From contig JAQSWN010000032.1 in the NCBI GenBank assembly GCA_029266615.1, positions 1-64,000 on the forward strand: 64,000 nt of DNA, in the 5' to 3' direction. The notes under the pieces were generated by a model, which was given only the letters and a program-made list of their open reading frames with translations, had not been told where the DNA came from and did no database searches. The translations under genes were made by a program, and so were the position numbers. Below, in pieces: positions 33,619 through 43,285 of the stretch; position 1 is the first letter of the stretch; each line of letters opens with the position of its first letter. The stretch is from Polyangiaceae bacterium. Its GTDB lineage: Bacteria > Myxococcota_A > Polyangia > Polyangiales > Polyangiaceae.

Positions 33619-34860
33619 ATGGCGCTCGAGCGGCCTCCCTTCCCCCACCTTCGCGAGCAGCGGTCGCTGCTCTTGGCCCTCGGCGCTGCCACTTTCGTGG
33701 TTGGGCTGGACGCGAGGATCGTCGCGCCGCTGCTCCCGAGCATCGCGGACGAGCTCGGCTGCTCCATCGCCGTCGCCAGCTACACGGTCTCGTTTTATCT
33801 CTTACCCTATGGCCTTTGCCAGTTGGCGTACGGTCCCCTCGCGGACCGATTCGGCAAGGTGCGCGTGGCGACTTGCGCGATGGCCGCGTTCAGCGTTGGC
33901 ACGGCCGCATGCGGCGCCTTCGGAGGCCTTGCGGGCCTACTCACGTTGCGAGCTCTCACGGGGGCAGCGGCGGCGGCGCTCATCCCGCTCACTATCGCGT
34001 ACATTGGCGATACGGTGCCTTACTCGCGCCGCCAGGCGACGCTCGGCATGTTGATGGCGAGCACGGGCGCCGCTCAAAGCCTCAGTACGAGCGCGGGCGG
34101 ACTGATGGCAGAGGTCATGTCCTGGCGCAGCATTTTTCCGTCGTTAGGAGGCCTTTCCGCGCTCGTGACGCTCTGGCTCTGGCACCGCGCGCGGCGTGTT
34201 CCGGTCGCTCGCGGCGGCAGCGCCGGCAGTTACCGTGAAGCGCTGCGGTCGAGCCTGCGCCCGCTCCTGTGGTTGGTCCTCCTAGAAGGCGCGCTGTTCA
34301 TGGGCTGCTTCCCTTTCCTGAGCGGCCTGCTCGATGCCCGCTTCCACGCAGGTCCGCTCAGCATCGGCCTCACCCTCGCGATCGCCGGGCTAGCGCAGGT
34401 CGGCGTGGCCAAGGCGCTTCCCCTCGTCTTGCGACGAACGACCGAACAGCGCTTGGTTCTCGCGGGCGGGACGTTCATGGCCGCTGCGTACGTCCTAGCC
34501 GCCTCTGCCCCGAGCATGGCTTGGGTCGCGCTCAGCGCCGCGCTGCTCGGAGCCGGCTTCAGCCTGTGTCACTCCACAATCCAAGCGCGCGCCACGGAGG
34601 CCTTCCCGTCCGGTCGTGGGCGCGCGCTTTCGCTATTTGCGTTCAGCTTGTTCGTAGGCGGAGCCGCAGGCACGTTCGTGATGGGCTGGCTCGTCGAGGG
34701 GTTCGGCTACACACGCAGCTTCATCGCGGCGGGAATCTCCTTCGCGGTGTTCACGCTGCTCGCGAGCCGTACAATCGCGGATCAGAGTCGTCGAGCACAA
34801 CTCCTCGCGCTCGATGAAGCGCGCGTCGAAGCCGAGCTCGGCGGCGCTACCTCGCTATAG
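33619..34860 (+). CDS. MFS transporter (DHA1-like, 12 TM)
   Basis: The 413-residue major-facilitator protein has an N-terminal motif D/A pair in GLDARIVAPLLPSIADELG and the loop GPLADRFGKVRVAT, a second-half signature SGRGRALSLFAFSLFVGGAAG, and about twelve hydrophobic segments. It belongs to the drug/metabolite exporter (DHA1) branch. It diverges from the fusion regulator, suggesting regulated export of a pathway product or uptake of a substrate. No clear ribosome-binding site is visible; starting slightly downstream is possible. Confidence 0.85.
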   Translation: MALERPPFPHLREQRSLLLALGAATFVVGLDARIVAPLLPSIADELGCSIAVASYTVSFYLLPYGLCQLAYGPLADRFGKVRVATCAMAAFSVGTAACGAFGGLAGLLTLRALTGAAAAALIPLTIAYIGDTVPYSRRQATLGMLMASTGAAQSLSTSAGGLMAEVMSWRSIFPSLGGLSALVTLWLWHRARRVPVARGGSAGSYREALRSSLRPLLWLVLLEGALFMGCFPFLSGLLDARFHAGPLSIGLTLAIAGLAQVGVAKALPLVLRRTTEQRLVLAGGTFMAAAYVLAASAPSMAWVALSAALLGAGFSLCHSTIQARATEAFPSGRGRALSLFAFSLFVGGAAGTFVMGWLVEGFGYTRSFIAAGISFAVFTLLASRTIADQSRRAQLLALDEARVEAELGGATSL

Positions 34861-34977
34861 CTGGACGCGAGCACTCGCTCCCGATGCTCACGACTCCGGC
34901 GCGGCCCATTCAAATGGAGGAAGCTCAGCGCTTCGGCGGTTGAGCCCGCATCCTTTCGACACTATACAGAACTAATC

Positions 34978-34993
34978 GAATCTTATAGAAGAC
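34978..34993. promoter_or_regulatory. Half-matched palindrome before the MarR gene
   Basis: GAATCTTATAGAAGAC has the right arm and a TATA core, five bases before the MarR start. Another TATAC core (GACACTATACAGAAC) lies 18 bases upstream. Both belong to the 137-base spacer after the MFS gene. So close to the start codon, a -10 here would give an almost leaderless transcript. Confidence 0.4.
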
Positions 34994-34997
34994 GGAT

Positions 34998-35450
34998 ATG
35001 CCCCCGGCACGCGCCTTCCCTGTGCAAGAGGTCTCACCGCTCAGCCAGGTCGACTATCGCGCCCTCGCTGAGTTTCGTTTTCAGATCCGGAGCTTCCTCA
35101 GCTTCAGTGAGCGAGCCGCGCGCTCGAACGGGGTCGAGCCACAGCAGCATCAACTGCTACTCGCGTTGAAGGGACTGCCGGAAGGTAAACGCCCCACCAT
35201 CGGTACGATCGCGGAGCGGCTGTGCGTAGAGCACCACACCGCCGTCACCCTGACGGATCGCTTGGAACGCGCCGGCTTGGTGCAGCGCGAGCGCAGCGCC
35301 CACGATCGTCGCGAGGTGCTGCTCAGTATCACGCCGCGGGGAGAAGAAATCCTCACCCAGCTGTCTCAGCTCCACCGGGAGCAGCTGAAGACGGTCGCCC
35401 CCGGACTGCATCGCGCGTTGGCGACGGTGCTTTCGCTCAACGACAGCTGA
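34998..35450 (+). CDS. MarR-family transcriptional regulator
   Basis: The 150-residue winged-helix regulator reads LRSFLSFSERAARSNGVEPQ in the dimer helix, TIGTIAERLCVEHHTAVTLTDRLERAGLV in the recognition region and RSAHDRREVLLSITPRG in the wing. MarR proteins usually repress nearby genes until a small aromatic or thiol ligand binds. It lies between an MFS exporter and a transporter stub, inside the sulfur island. It is one of four regulators here that could read the shared palindrome. Confidence 0.88.
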   Translation: MPPARAFPVQEVSPLSQVDYRALAEFRFQIRSFLSFSERAARSNGVEPQQHQLLLALKGLPEGKRPTIGTIAERLCVEHHTAVTLTDRLERAGLVQRERSAHDRREVLLSITPRGEEILTQLSQLHREQLKTVAPGLHRALATVLSLNDS

Positions 35451-35460
35451 TGCCTGCGCG

Positions 35461-35757
35461 TCAGTCGCACGGCGCCGCCAGCGGCCGCATCCACAGGAGC
35501 AGCGAGGCGACGCCGAAAGCAGCGGCGATGGTGAGGAACACTCGCGGCAGGCTGAGGAAGTGTCCGAGCCCGGCCCCCACGAGGTTGCCGAGCACTCCGC
35601 CGGACGGACCGACGAGCGCGCTCATGCCTGAGATGGACGCGGCGCTCCCGCTCGCCCCGAGTTGGGTAACGGCTAGCACGATCACGAAGAAGGTGAAGAA
35701 CGAGGCCGCGGCTTGCGTCGCGAGCTCGACGATCGAGACGCCGCGGACACGCTTATC
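35461..35757 (-). pseudogene. C-terminal fragment of a membrane transporter (MFS-like)
   Basis: The minus-strand frame from just inside the palindrome to the stop at 35461 encodes about 97 residues and two to three helices: AAASFFTFFVIVLAVTQLGA, then GPSGGVLGNLVGAGLGHFLS, LPRVFLTIAAAFGVASLLLW. The first stretch (RVRGVSIVELATQ) is protein-like but has no start codon before a TAA. It looks like the last helices of an MFS-type protein whose 5' three-quarters are gone. A short expressed membrane peptide from an internal GTG (35685) cannot be excluded. Confidence 0.45.
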
Positions 35758-35773
35758 GTCTATTTAAAAAGAC
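35758..35773. promoter_or_regulatory. Perfect GTCT-N8-AGAC palindrome beside a truncated gene
   Basis: GTCTATTTAAAAAGAC stands between the stop of the XRE-cupin gene (35776) and the transporter fragment. It probably was the promoter/operator of the now-truncated leftward transporter gene, so a functional-looking site remains without an intact target. Confidence 0.55.
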
Positions 35774-35775
35774 TC

Positions 35776-36390
35776 TCAGACGACTCGCTCAGCGTACGTC
35801 ATGACGAGGTACATCCATGCTTCTTCGTCGCCCGGGTTTTCATACGAGTGCGGGAGGTCGGCGTCGAAGATGATGGAGTCGCCCTCCTTGAGCTCGTGCT
35901 TGCTCTTGCCGACACGAATGTCCACCGACCCGCGCGCAACGACGAGGTTCTCGGTCGTACCGGGCGCGTGCGCTTCGGCGTGCTCGGCGCCTTTGGCCGC
36001 CAGACGCAGCTCGTAAAACTCGATGTTGCGAGGGGCATTGAACGGCGACAGTGCGCGCGAGGTGAACGCGCCGTCAGCCGAGGTGAGGAGCTTAGCGCCT
36101 TTGCTGCGCAGCACCGTCGCCGTGCGCGCGGTAGAAGCCGTCACGAGGGTGGAGAACGGCACTTCGAGCGCGCGTGAGATCTTCCACAGGAGGTTGATGG
36201 TGGGCGTACTTTGCCCGAGCTCGATCTGGCCGAGCATGGCTCGGCTCACGCCGGAGGCGCGCGCAAGCCGCTCGAGAGACAGGCCGCGTTTCACGCGTAG
36301 CCGCCTCAAATTGGCGCCCACGATGGGCGTGAGATCGGCGTCGGACTCAGCGGGTGACGAGGGCAACGGGAGCGTGGTGGGGCTGGACAA
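35776..36390 (-). CDS. XRE-family regulator with C-terminal cupin (SutR-like)
   Basis: The 204-residue protein has an XRE helix-turn-helix (GANLRRLRVKRGLSLERLAR...GVSRAMLGQIELGQSTPTI, about 25-66) and a C-terminal cupin (EFYELRLAAKGAEHAEAHAPGT, FDADLPHSYENPG). This architecture is shared with E. coli SutR (YdcN), a regulator of sulfur utilisation, and with others. The gene diverges from a 1-Cys peroxiredoxin across a 29-bp palindrome whose arms are GGTCTAT/ATAGACC. It is a serious alternative candidate for the reader of the island palindrome. Confidence 0.88.
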   Translation of the reverse strand: MSSPTTLPLPSSPAESDADLTPIVGANLRRLRVKRGLSLERLARASGVSRAMLGQIELGQSTPTINLLWKISRALEVPFSTLVTASTARTATVLRSKGAKLLTSADGAFTSRALSPFNAPRNIEFYELRLAAKGAEHAEAHAPGTTENLVVARGSVDIRVGKSKHELKEGDSIIFDADLPHSYENPGDEEAWMYLVMTYAERVV

Positions 36391-36422
36391 GGTTCAAACT
36401 GAGCCGTAAGCTCGCTCCATAT

Positions 36423-36451
36423 GGTCTATGTGTTTAAGAGACTGATAGACC
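36423..36451. promoter_or_regulatory. 29-bp palindrome between XRE-cupin and peroxiredoxin genes
   Basis: GGTCTAT (36423-36429) and ATAGACC (36445-36451) are perfect inverted arms around a 15-base centre that contains TTTAAGAGAC, i.e. an extra AGAC half-site. It is the widest of the GTCT/AGAC elements. It lies 33 bases from the XRE start and 35 from the peroxiredoxin start. Confidence 0.55.
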
Positions 36452-36485
36452 GTCGTCAAGCGCCAGGCGCGCACGGAGCCTTTGA

Positions 36486-37124
36486 ATGACCTTGCACATT
36501 GGAAGCATCGCCCCCGATTTCACTCAGGACTCTACGGAAGGGCCGATCTCGCTGCATCAATACCTCGGCACGAGCTGGGGCATCCTCTTCTCACACCCCA
36601 AGGACTTCACTCCCGTGTGCACCACTGAGCTGGGGCGCGCCTCCCAACTCAAGGAAGAGTTCGCCAAGCGCAACGTCAAGCTCGTCGCCGTCAGTGTCGA
36701 CGACGTCGAGTCTCACCACCGGTGGGCGGGGGATATCGAGGAGACGCAGGGGACCAAGCTGAATTTCCCGCTGCTCGGCGACCCGGACCGCAAAGTCTCC
36801 AAGCTGTACGACATGATTCACCCGGAAGCGAACGACACGCTGACGGTGCGCTCCGTGTTCGTGATCGACCCCAGCAAGAAGATCCGTGCATTGTTCACTT
36901 ACCCCGCCAGCACGGGGCGGAACTTCGAGGAAATCCTTCGGCTCGTGGACTCGCTCCAGCTGACGGACAGCCACAAGGTGGCGACGCCGGCAGATTGGAA
37001 GGACGGCGGGGACGTCGTCATCGTGCCGGCTCTGCAGGACCCGAAGGAGCTTGCGGAGCGGTTTCCGAAAGGCTTTCGCGCGGTCAAGCCGTACCTCCGG
37101 TTGACGCCGCAGCCCAACCGCTGA
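36486..37124 (+). CDS. lsfA: 1-Cys peroxiredoxin (Prx6/LsfA type)
   Basis: The 212-residue peroxiredoxin has the peroxidatic Cys45 in FTPVCTTELG, the Prx6 C-terminal domain (PADWKDGGDVVIVPA, KPYLRLTP) and no resolving Cys. It reduces H2O2 and organic peroxides. Pseudomonas LsfA, a member of this class, is induced by sulfate starvation, in keeping with this context. It is followed after 11 bases by the YeeE/YedE-like pair. Confidence 0.9.
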   Translation: MTLHIGSIAPDFTQDSTEGPISLHQYLGTSWGILFSHPKDFTPVCTTELGRASQLKEEFAKRNVKLVAVSVDDVESHHRWAGDIEETQGTKLNFPLLGDPDRKVSKLYDMIHPEANDTLTVRSVFVIDPSKKIRALFTYPASTGRNFEEILRLVDSLQLTDSHKVATPADWKDGGDVVIVPALQDPKELAERFPKGFRAVKPYLRLTPQPNR

Positions 37125-37135
37125 ACGACGAACAC

Positions 37136-37555
37136 ATGCTGACGGCGCTGCTCGGTGGCCTCCTCATTGGTGCGAGTGCCTCGGTGGCTTGGAGCGGCGC
37201 CGGTCAGGTTGCTGGCATCAGCGGGCTGTTAGGACGCGTGGTGCGGGCGCCCGCGTCGGCCGGCTTTGCGGCATGGTTTCTGGGCGCGTTGCTGCTGACG
37301 AGCGCGGCACTGGGTCTCATTTCGGGTCCCTGGGAGTTGGTCAGTGTGCCGACTCGCCCACTGGGCCTCATCGCTGTTGCTGGTCTCCTCGTCGGTTACG
37401 GGACTCAGCTGGGCAATGGCTGCACGTCCGGCCACGGCGTTTGCGGCTTGAGTCGAGGCTCGGTGCGCTCTCTCTCCGCGGTGCTGACGTTCATGCTCAC
37501 CGCAGCCGCGGTCGTCTTCATCGTGCGCCACCTCCTGCCAGGAGTCGGTCGATGA
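37136..37555 (+). CDS. YeeE/YedE-family membrane protein, first half (sulfur-compound transporter subunit)
   Basis: The 139-residue protein has four hydrophobic segments and the family motif GNGCTSGHGVCGLSRGS. Proteins of this family (TsuA/YeeE, PmpA) conduct thiosulfate or other sulfur species; the Cys in GCTSGHG is the conserved pathway residue. It starts eleven bases after the peroxiredoxin stop, and its stop overlaps the next ATG (ATGA). In many bacteria the transporter is split in two like this. Confidence 0.88.
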   Translation: MLTALLGGLLIGASASVAWSGAGQVAGISGLLGRVVRAPASAGFAAWFLGALLLTSAALGLISGPWELVSVPTRPLGLIAVAGLLVGYGTQLGNGCTSGHGVCGLSRGSVRSLSAVLTFMLTAAAVVFIVRHLLPGVGR

Positions 37556-37989
37556 CGGAGCGAGTCACCGCAGTCGTCAGCGGCGCGCTGTTCGCGGTCG
37601 GCCTGGCGCTATCTGGAATGACGGATCCGGGCAAGGTACTCGGCTTCTTGGACTTGGCCGGCAGGTGGGATCCGTCGCTCGCCTTCGTCATGGCCGGAGC
37701 CGTCGGCGTTCACTTCACTTGGCTCAGGTGGCTGGCTCGGCGCTCGGTGGGCGCGGGAACGAGCACCCCGCCGTCAACTGCCGTGGACGGTCGGCTGCTC
37801 TTCGGCGCTGGGCTCTTTGGTATCGGGTGGGGCCTCTCCGGATACTGCCCTGGCCCCGCGCTGGTGGCGTTGGCCTACGGGCGCGGAGAGAGCGCGGTCT
37901 TCGTGCTGGCGATGTTGGCCGGAATTCTGCTGTTCAGTGTTCGTGGAAAACGAGCAGACCAGGCGCTCAGCGGGGCTGCCCAGAGCTAA
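37552..37989 (+). CDS. YeeE/YedE (DUF6691)-family membrane protein, second half
   Basis: The 145-residue protein has four hydrophobic segments and the second-half motif GIGWGLSGYCPGPALVAL with its own conserved Cys, and SGMTDPGKVLGFLDLAGRWDPSL near the N-terminus. It is translationally coupled to the first half and should pair with it to form the pore for thiosulfate or a related sulfur anion. The operon therefore reads peroxiredoxin, YeeE-a, YeeE-b. Confidence 0.88.
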   Translation: MTERVTAVVSGALFAVGLALSGMTDPGKVLGFLDLAGRWDPSLAFVMAGAVGVHFTWLRWLARRSVGAGTSTPPSTAVDGRLLFGAGLFGIGWGLSGYCPGPALVALAYGRGESAVFVLAMLAGILLFSVRGKRADQALSGAAQS

Positions 37990-38104
37990 GCCTGGTTTCC
38001 ACCACAAGTACGGGAGCTTAGCCGGCTCGAATCACAAGTAGCCGATACCATTCATGTATCGCGATCAGACTAGTTTTCCGATGAGTACCTGCCAACAGCG
38101 GAAC

Positions 38105-38120
38105 GTCCATTATACTGGAG
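38105..38120. promoter_or_regulatory. Variant palindrome before the rhodanese gene
   Basis: GTCCATTATACTGGAG, with one mismatch in each half-site pattern, ends three bases before the rhodanese ATG. TATACT (38111-38116) as -10 would start the transcript at about the ATG, so the gene may have a very short leader. GGAG within the site may double as ribosome-binding site. Confidence 0.5.
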
Positions 38121-38123
38121 AGC

Positions 38124-38459
38124 ATGGTCAAGCCGCTGTCGCCCAAGCAGGCTCTGGAGCTCATCACCGAGCGCGGTCTAGAAGTGATCGATGTGCGCGA
38201 TCCGCATGAGTGGATCGACGGCCACGTCCCGCACGCGCGGCTCGTTCCCCTCCCTCAGTTTCGGCAAAACCCGAAAGCAGCGCTCCAGCACGACGGCGTC
38301 GTTTTCGTGTGCGCGGCCGGCGTGCGCAGCGAAACGGCAGCTCGCCTCGCGGCTCAGCAGGGTTTCAAGGAAGTTTATAATCTGACGGGCGGCACGCGCG
38401 CGTGGGTGAAGGCGGGACTGGCACTCGATCACGAGGCGGCCGTCACCGCCGCCGAGTAA
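38124..38459 (+). CDS. Rhodanese-like sulfurtransferase, single domain
   Basis: The 111-residue rhodanese domain has VIDVRDPHEW at the N-terminus and the active-site loop CAAGVRS with catalytic Cys63. It moves sulfane sulfur from donors such as thiosulfate or persulfide to a thiol. It is convergent with the encapsulin/cysteine desulfurase operon and separated from it by a strong hairpin. Rhodaneses are frequent companions of Family 2A encapsulin loci. Confidence 0.9.
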   Translation: MVKPLSPKQALELITERGLEVIDVRDPHEWIDGHVPHARLVPLPQFRQNPKAALQHDGVVFVCAAGVRSETAARLAAQQGFKEVYNLTGGTRAWVKAGLALDHEAAVTAAE

Positions 38460-38468
38460 GCAATTGGT

Positions 38469-38508
38469 GGAAGCCGGCTCGCGTGCAAGGGACGCGAGCC
38501 GCGCTTCC
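38469..38508. terminator. Bidirectional hairpin between rhodanese and desulfurase genes
   Basis: GGCTCGCGT (38476-38484) and ACGCGAGCC (38492-38500) form a perfect 9-bp stem, extended by GGAAGC (38469-38474) and GCTTCC (38503-38508). It lies between two convergent genes ten bases past the rhodanese stop. Confidence 0.6.
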
Positions 38509-38532
38509 GCTTCGTGTGCTCAGTGAAGTCGG

Positions 38533-40518
<1,986 letters not shown>

Positions 40519-40535
<17 letters not shown>

Positions 40536-41337
40536 GGTATTTTTCGACCTGCACGTTTTCGAGCACGCCCACGGCATCTTCCGTGAGCACCGCCGCCGAG
40601 CAGTACAGCGAAACCAAGTACGCCGCCGCGCCGCGCTGGTTGATACCCATCCAGCGCACGGTGAGGCTGGGGCTCACCTCTCCCGGCAAGCCCGGTTGGA
40701 ATAGACCGACGACGCCGCGCTTCCGCTCACCCGTACGCATCAGCAAGATGTTGCTCGCGCCGTCCTTGATGTGGAGCTTGTCCGACGGAATGAGCGGGAT
40801 GCCGCGCCAAGTGAGGAACGGGGAGCCGAAAAGGGTGGTGGTGGGTGGCGGAACACCGCGACGCGGCCGAATGCGGCGATAGCTCGCGGCGCGCATCTCG
40901 GGAGGGGGCTGGCTGAGCAAGCCGTAGTTGGCGTTGTTCACGAGCTCGTTCTCCTGCCGCTCTTTCACCATCTCGATGAGGACGCCGAGCTGCTCCCGCA
41001 CCTGATCCATGGGGCTGCGGTAAAGGTCAGAGATGCGGGTCTGCACCTCCAGCGTGGTCGTGACCGTGCTGAGCGTGTACTCCCGCGGATTCTCTTCGTA
41101 GTCCACGAAGGCGTGCGGTAGCTCGGCGCCGTCGCTCGGACTGCATTCGATGCCGATGCCCTTGGCGTCCGCCTCCTTCACCTTGTTCACGCGGTACGTG
41201 CCGGCCTCGACCGGAACCCACGGCAGCAGGCTGACGAGCCAGCGCGGCGTGGTGCCCACCCATTGGGGCGGAGTCTTGGTGGTGTTCGCTAACTGCCGCG
41301 CTGCGGCGGCACCAAGCGGTGCCGGTTCTGAAGCCAT
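40519..41337 (-). CDS. Family 2A encapsulin nanocompartment shell protein (SrpI-like)
   Basis: The 272-residue protein has no signal peptide and an HK97-like layout known from SrpI: QLANTTKTPPQWVGTTPRWL near the N-terminus, STVTTTLEVQTRISDLYRSP in the long-helix region, and GLFQPGLPGEVSPSLTVRW with NQRGAAAYLVSLYC near the end. The cyclic-nucleotide-binding domain of Family 2B shells is absent, so this is 2A. Its end overlaps the start of the cysteine desulfurase cargo. Such shells store or handle elemental sulfur or persulfide made by the cargo and are induced by sulfur starvation in cyanobacteria. Confidence 0.9.
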
Positions 41338-41391
41338 GACGTTTCGAGCCCTCGGTTGGCGGGTCGACGCGACCCAGCGACTGGGCGGAAC

Positions 41392-41571
41392 CTAACTGCC
41401 ACGGATCGAATTGCCAATGCCGGCGGCGCCACCGCCCAGCGATTCGTCCAGCGAAAACGCCGCTTTATCCGTTACAGCAGTGGTCAAGTTACCCGATGGG
41501 GTGATGAGCCCGTGCTCGGGCAGACCGTAATTCACTGCTGATCGCGCAGCAGGCGTTCTGAATCTGACCGT
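41392..41571 (-). CDS. Possible small protein preceding the encapsulin gene
   Basis: A 59-codon frame begins at ATG 41571 (MTVRFRTPAARSAVNYGL), has AGGAG about ten bases upstream and ends SLGGGAAGIGNSIRGS. Its middle (EHGLITPSGNLTTAVTDKAAF) looks protein-like but has no family I recognise. It lies between the operator-like site at 41606 and the shell gene, 54 bases before the latter. It could be a leader-encoded peptide, an extra encapsulin component or chance. Confidence 0.4.
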   Translation of the reverse strand, partial: TVRFRTPAARSAVNYGLPEHGLITPSGNLTTAVTDKAAFSLDESLGGGAAGIGNSIRGS

Positions 41572-41605
41572 CATTGGGCGCGCCACTCCTGGACACCACT
41601 CCGGC

Positions 41606-41621
41606 ATCCAGTATAAGAGAC
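41606..41621. promoter_or_regulatory. Variant palindrome between encapsulin and ribB
   Basis: ATCCAGTATAAGAGAC has a perfect right arm and a TATA core. CTGGAC stands 17 bases before the core's TATAAG on the plus strand, giving a possible ribB promoter. The same spacer must hold the promoter of the leftward encapsulin operon. Confidence 0.45.
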
Positions 41622-41647
41622 ATGTTTCCAGTACTCAGAGATTCATC

Positions 41648-42316
41648 ATGTCGAACGCAGTCGAACTCGCTTTGCTGGCCCTGCTCCGTGGGAACTTCGT
41701 GGTGGTGGCGGACGACGCCTCGCGCGAAAACGAGGGCGACCTCATCATCGCAGCCGAGAAGCTGACACCCCAAGCGCTCGCCTTCATGCTGCGGCACACG
41801 AGCGGCGTCGTTTGCGTCGCGCTCACGGACGAGCGTGCGGACGAGCTAGAGCTCCCGCTCATGGTGCCCGAAAACAGCGAATCGCAGTGCACCGCCTTCA
41901 CGGTGACGGTCGACCTGCGTCACGGCACGAGCACCGGCATTTCTGCCGCCGATCGCAGCGCCGCGATCCGTGCCCTGGCCGAGCCGGGTCTCGGCGCGGA
42001 CGCGTTCCTCCGCCCGGGCCATGTCTTCCCCCTGCGGGCGCGCGCCGGCGGCGTCCTCGAACGGCGCGGCCATACGGAAGCTGCCGTCGATTTGGCTCGC
42101 CTGGCCGGGTTTGAGCCGGCTGGCGCTCTCTGCGAAATCGTCGACGAGGACGGGGAGTTGCTACGGGGCGCAGAGCTCGAGCGCTTCGCGCAACGCCATC
42201 GGCTTCCGTTTCTTCACATCGCAGAGCTCGTCGAGTACCGCCGCGAGGCGCGGGGCACGCAGCCTAGCGTGCGCGCCCCTTCGTTCGGCTACGGCTCGCT
42301 CGAAGCCGTGCGTTGA
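41648..42316 (+). CDS. ribB: 3,4-dihydroxy-2-butanone 4-phosphate synthase
   Basis: The 222-residue protein has the RibB motifs DDASRENEGDLIIAAE, FMLRHTSGVVCVAL, GTSTGISAADRS, RPGHVFPLRA and GHTEAAVDLARLAGFEPAGALCEI. It converts ribulose 5-phosphate to the four-carbon riboflavin precursor. There is no GTP cyclohydrolase II (RibA) domain fused to it. A lone ribB under an island operator suggests extra flavin supply during sulfur scavenging. It converges on the DUF2892 gene with six bases between. Confidence 0.9.
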   Translation: MSNAVELALLALLRGNFVVVADDASRENEGDLIIAAEKLTPQALAFMLRHTSGVVCVALTDERADELELPLMVPENSESQCTAFTVTVDLRHGTSTGISAADRSAAIRALAEPGLGADAFLRPGHVFPLRARAGGVLERRGHTEAAVDLARLAGFEPAGALCEIVDEDGELLRGAELERFAQRHRLPFLHIAELVEYRREARGTQPSVRAPSFGYGSLEAVR

Positions 42317-42322
42317 AGCGAC

Positions 42323-42775
42323 TCAGCTCGCGGCGAGTCTTCTATCCACGGGCACGGACAACGCTTCCCGAAGCGCTGCCCGCTCGACCTCGATTTCGCG
42401 CTGCGTGCGGAAGCCGAGGCGCCGAAACACCGACGCGGGCGGGCACCACCCCGCCACGCCGTGCAGCAGCAGGAAGCCGAGCTGGGCGCCGAAAAAATAC
42501 AGGAAGCCTTTGCGACGCGGACCGAATGGCGACGACGTGGCAAATCGGGTGATGCCGGCAGCGAAGGTGGCGGCCCCTGCCACCGCGAAGTTCACCATCA
42601 GCGCGCGGTCCACGTCCCATTCCTGGTCCAGCTCCGCCAGGCGCTTGGCAATCGCCTCCGACCCCTGTTCCACGTGCTCCGCGATGGACGCGCGCGTCAG
42701 GCGGTCGATGCTTTCGTTCACATGGGGCGCCGTGTGCTCGCGTACCCGATCGTGAGCCAAAGTGGTGGTTTCCAT
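42323..42775 (-). CDS. DUF2892 membrane protein
   Basis: The 150-residue protein ends with a DUF2892 domain: two hydrophobic segments (VNFAVAGAATFAAGITRFAT and FLYFFGAQLGFLLLHGVAGW) followed by CPPASVFRRLGFRTQREIEVER. DUF2892 often accompanies rhodanese domains (YgaP). The N-terminal ~70 residues are predicted helical and soluble (SIDRLTRASIAEHVEQGSEA). The ATG at 42775 precedes the protein-like part; the upstream in-frame stretch is not coding. Confidence 0.8.
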   Translation of the reverse strand: METTTLAHDRVREHTAPHVNESIDRLTRASIAEHVEQGSEAIAKRLAELDQEWDVDRALMVNFAVAGAATFAAGITRFATSSPFGPRRKGFLYFFGAQLGFLLLHGVAGWCPPASVFRRLGFRTQREIEVERAALREALSVPVDRRLAAS

Positions 42776-42874
42776 GCTGCAGTGCGTAGCAATTCTTGGA
42801 CCGCCCGCGTGCGGCCGCCGCCTCGGTTTCCAGATTCCGCGCAAATGCGGTAGACGTCGACCCAGCCACCAATC

Positions 42875-43111
42875 ATGAGCAAGTTCACGACATTTTACGA
42901 ATGGCTCGAAAAGCAGAAGAGCCAAAAGACGCCCCTTGGCAGCCTCGCGGGCGAGTTCGCGCGGGACGCCGCATTCCCCAAGGACGTCGCGAGCCTGGAC
43001 GCGCTTCTCGCGTACATGAAGACCAAGAAGTTTTCCGGCCTGAAGATCGCGACCGCTAAGATCGCTTGGCAAACGTACGCGCGTGGACAGGCCCCAGAGC
43101 GCCCCATCTGA
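42875..43111 (+). CDS. YozE SAM-like (UPF0346) family protein
   Basis: The 78-residue protein begins MSKFTTFYEWLEKQKSQKTP and reads GSLAGEFARDAAFPKDV and LLAYMKTKKFSGLKIATAKI, matching the small all-helical YozE fold. Its function is unknown. It stands alone; the following 174 bases up to the PBP1A stop show no gene. Confidence 0.75.
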   Translation: MSKFTTFYEWLEKQKSQKTPLGSLAGEFARDAAFPKDVASLDALLAYMKTKKFSGLKIATAKIAWQTYARGQAPERPI

Positions 43112-43285
43112 CCGGCATCGACTAAACGGCGCCTGCTTCGTGCGCGCCCATCACTGCGCGTTACGAAGCAGGCTCGAGACCGTGAGGAGGGAACCGGTGG
43201 GGAGCAGCGTTCGTGCCGCAGCGCGACCGGGTTCGTTGGCCCCCAGAATCGATCGCAGACGTGCGAACTTTCCGCCGAGCGTCGC

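Noticed and set aside
42313-42853. Rightward frames between ribB and the YozE-like gene
   Set aside because: Arg/Ala/Pro-rich antisense shadows of the DUF2892 gene.
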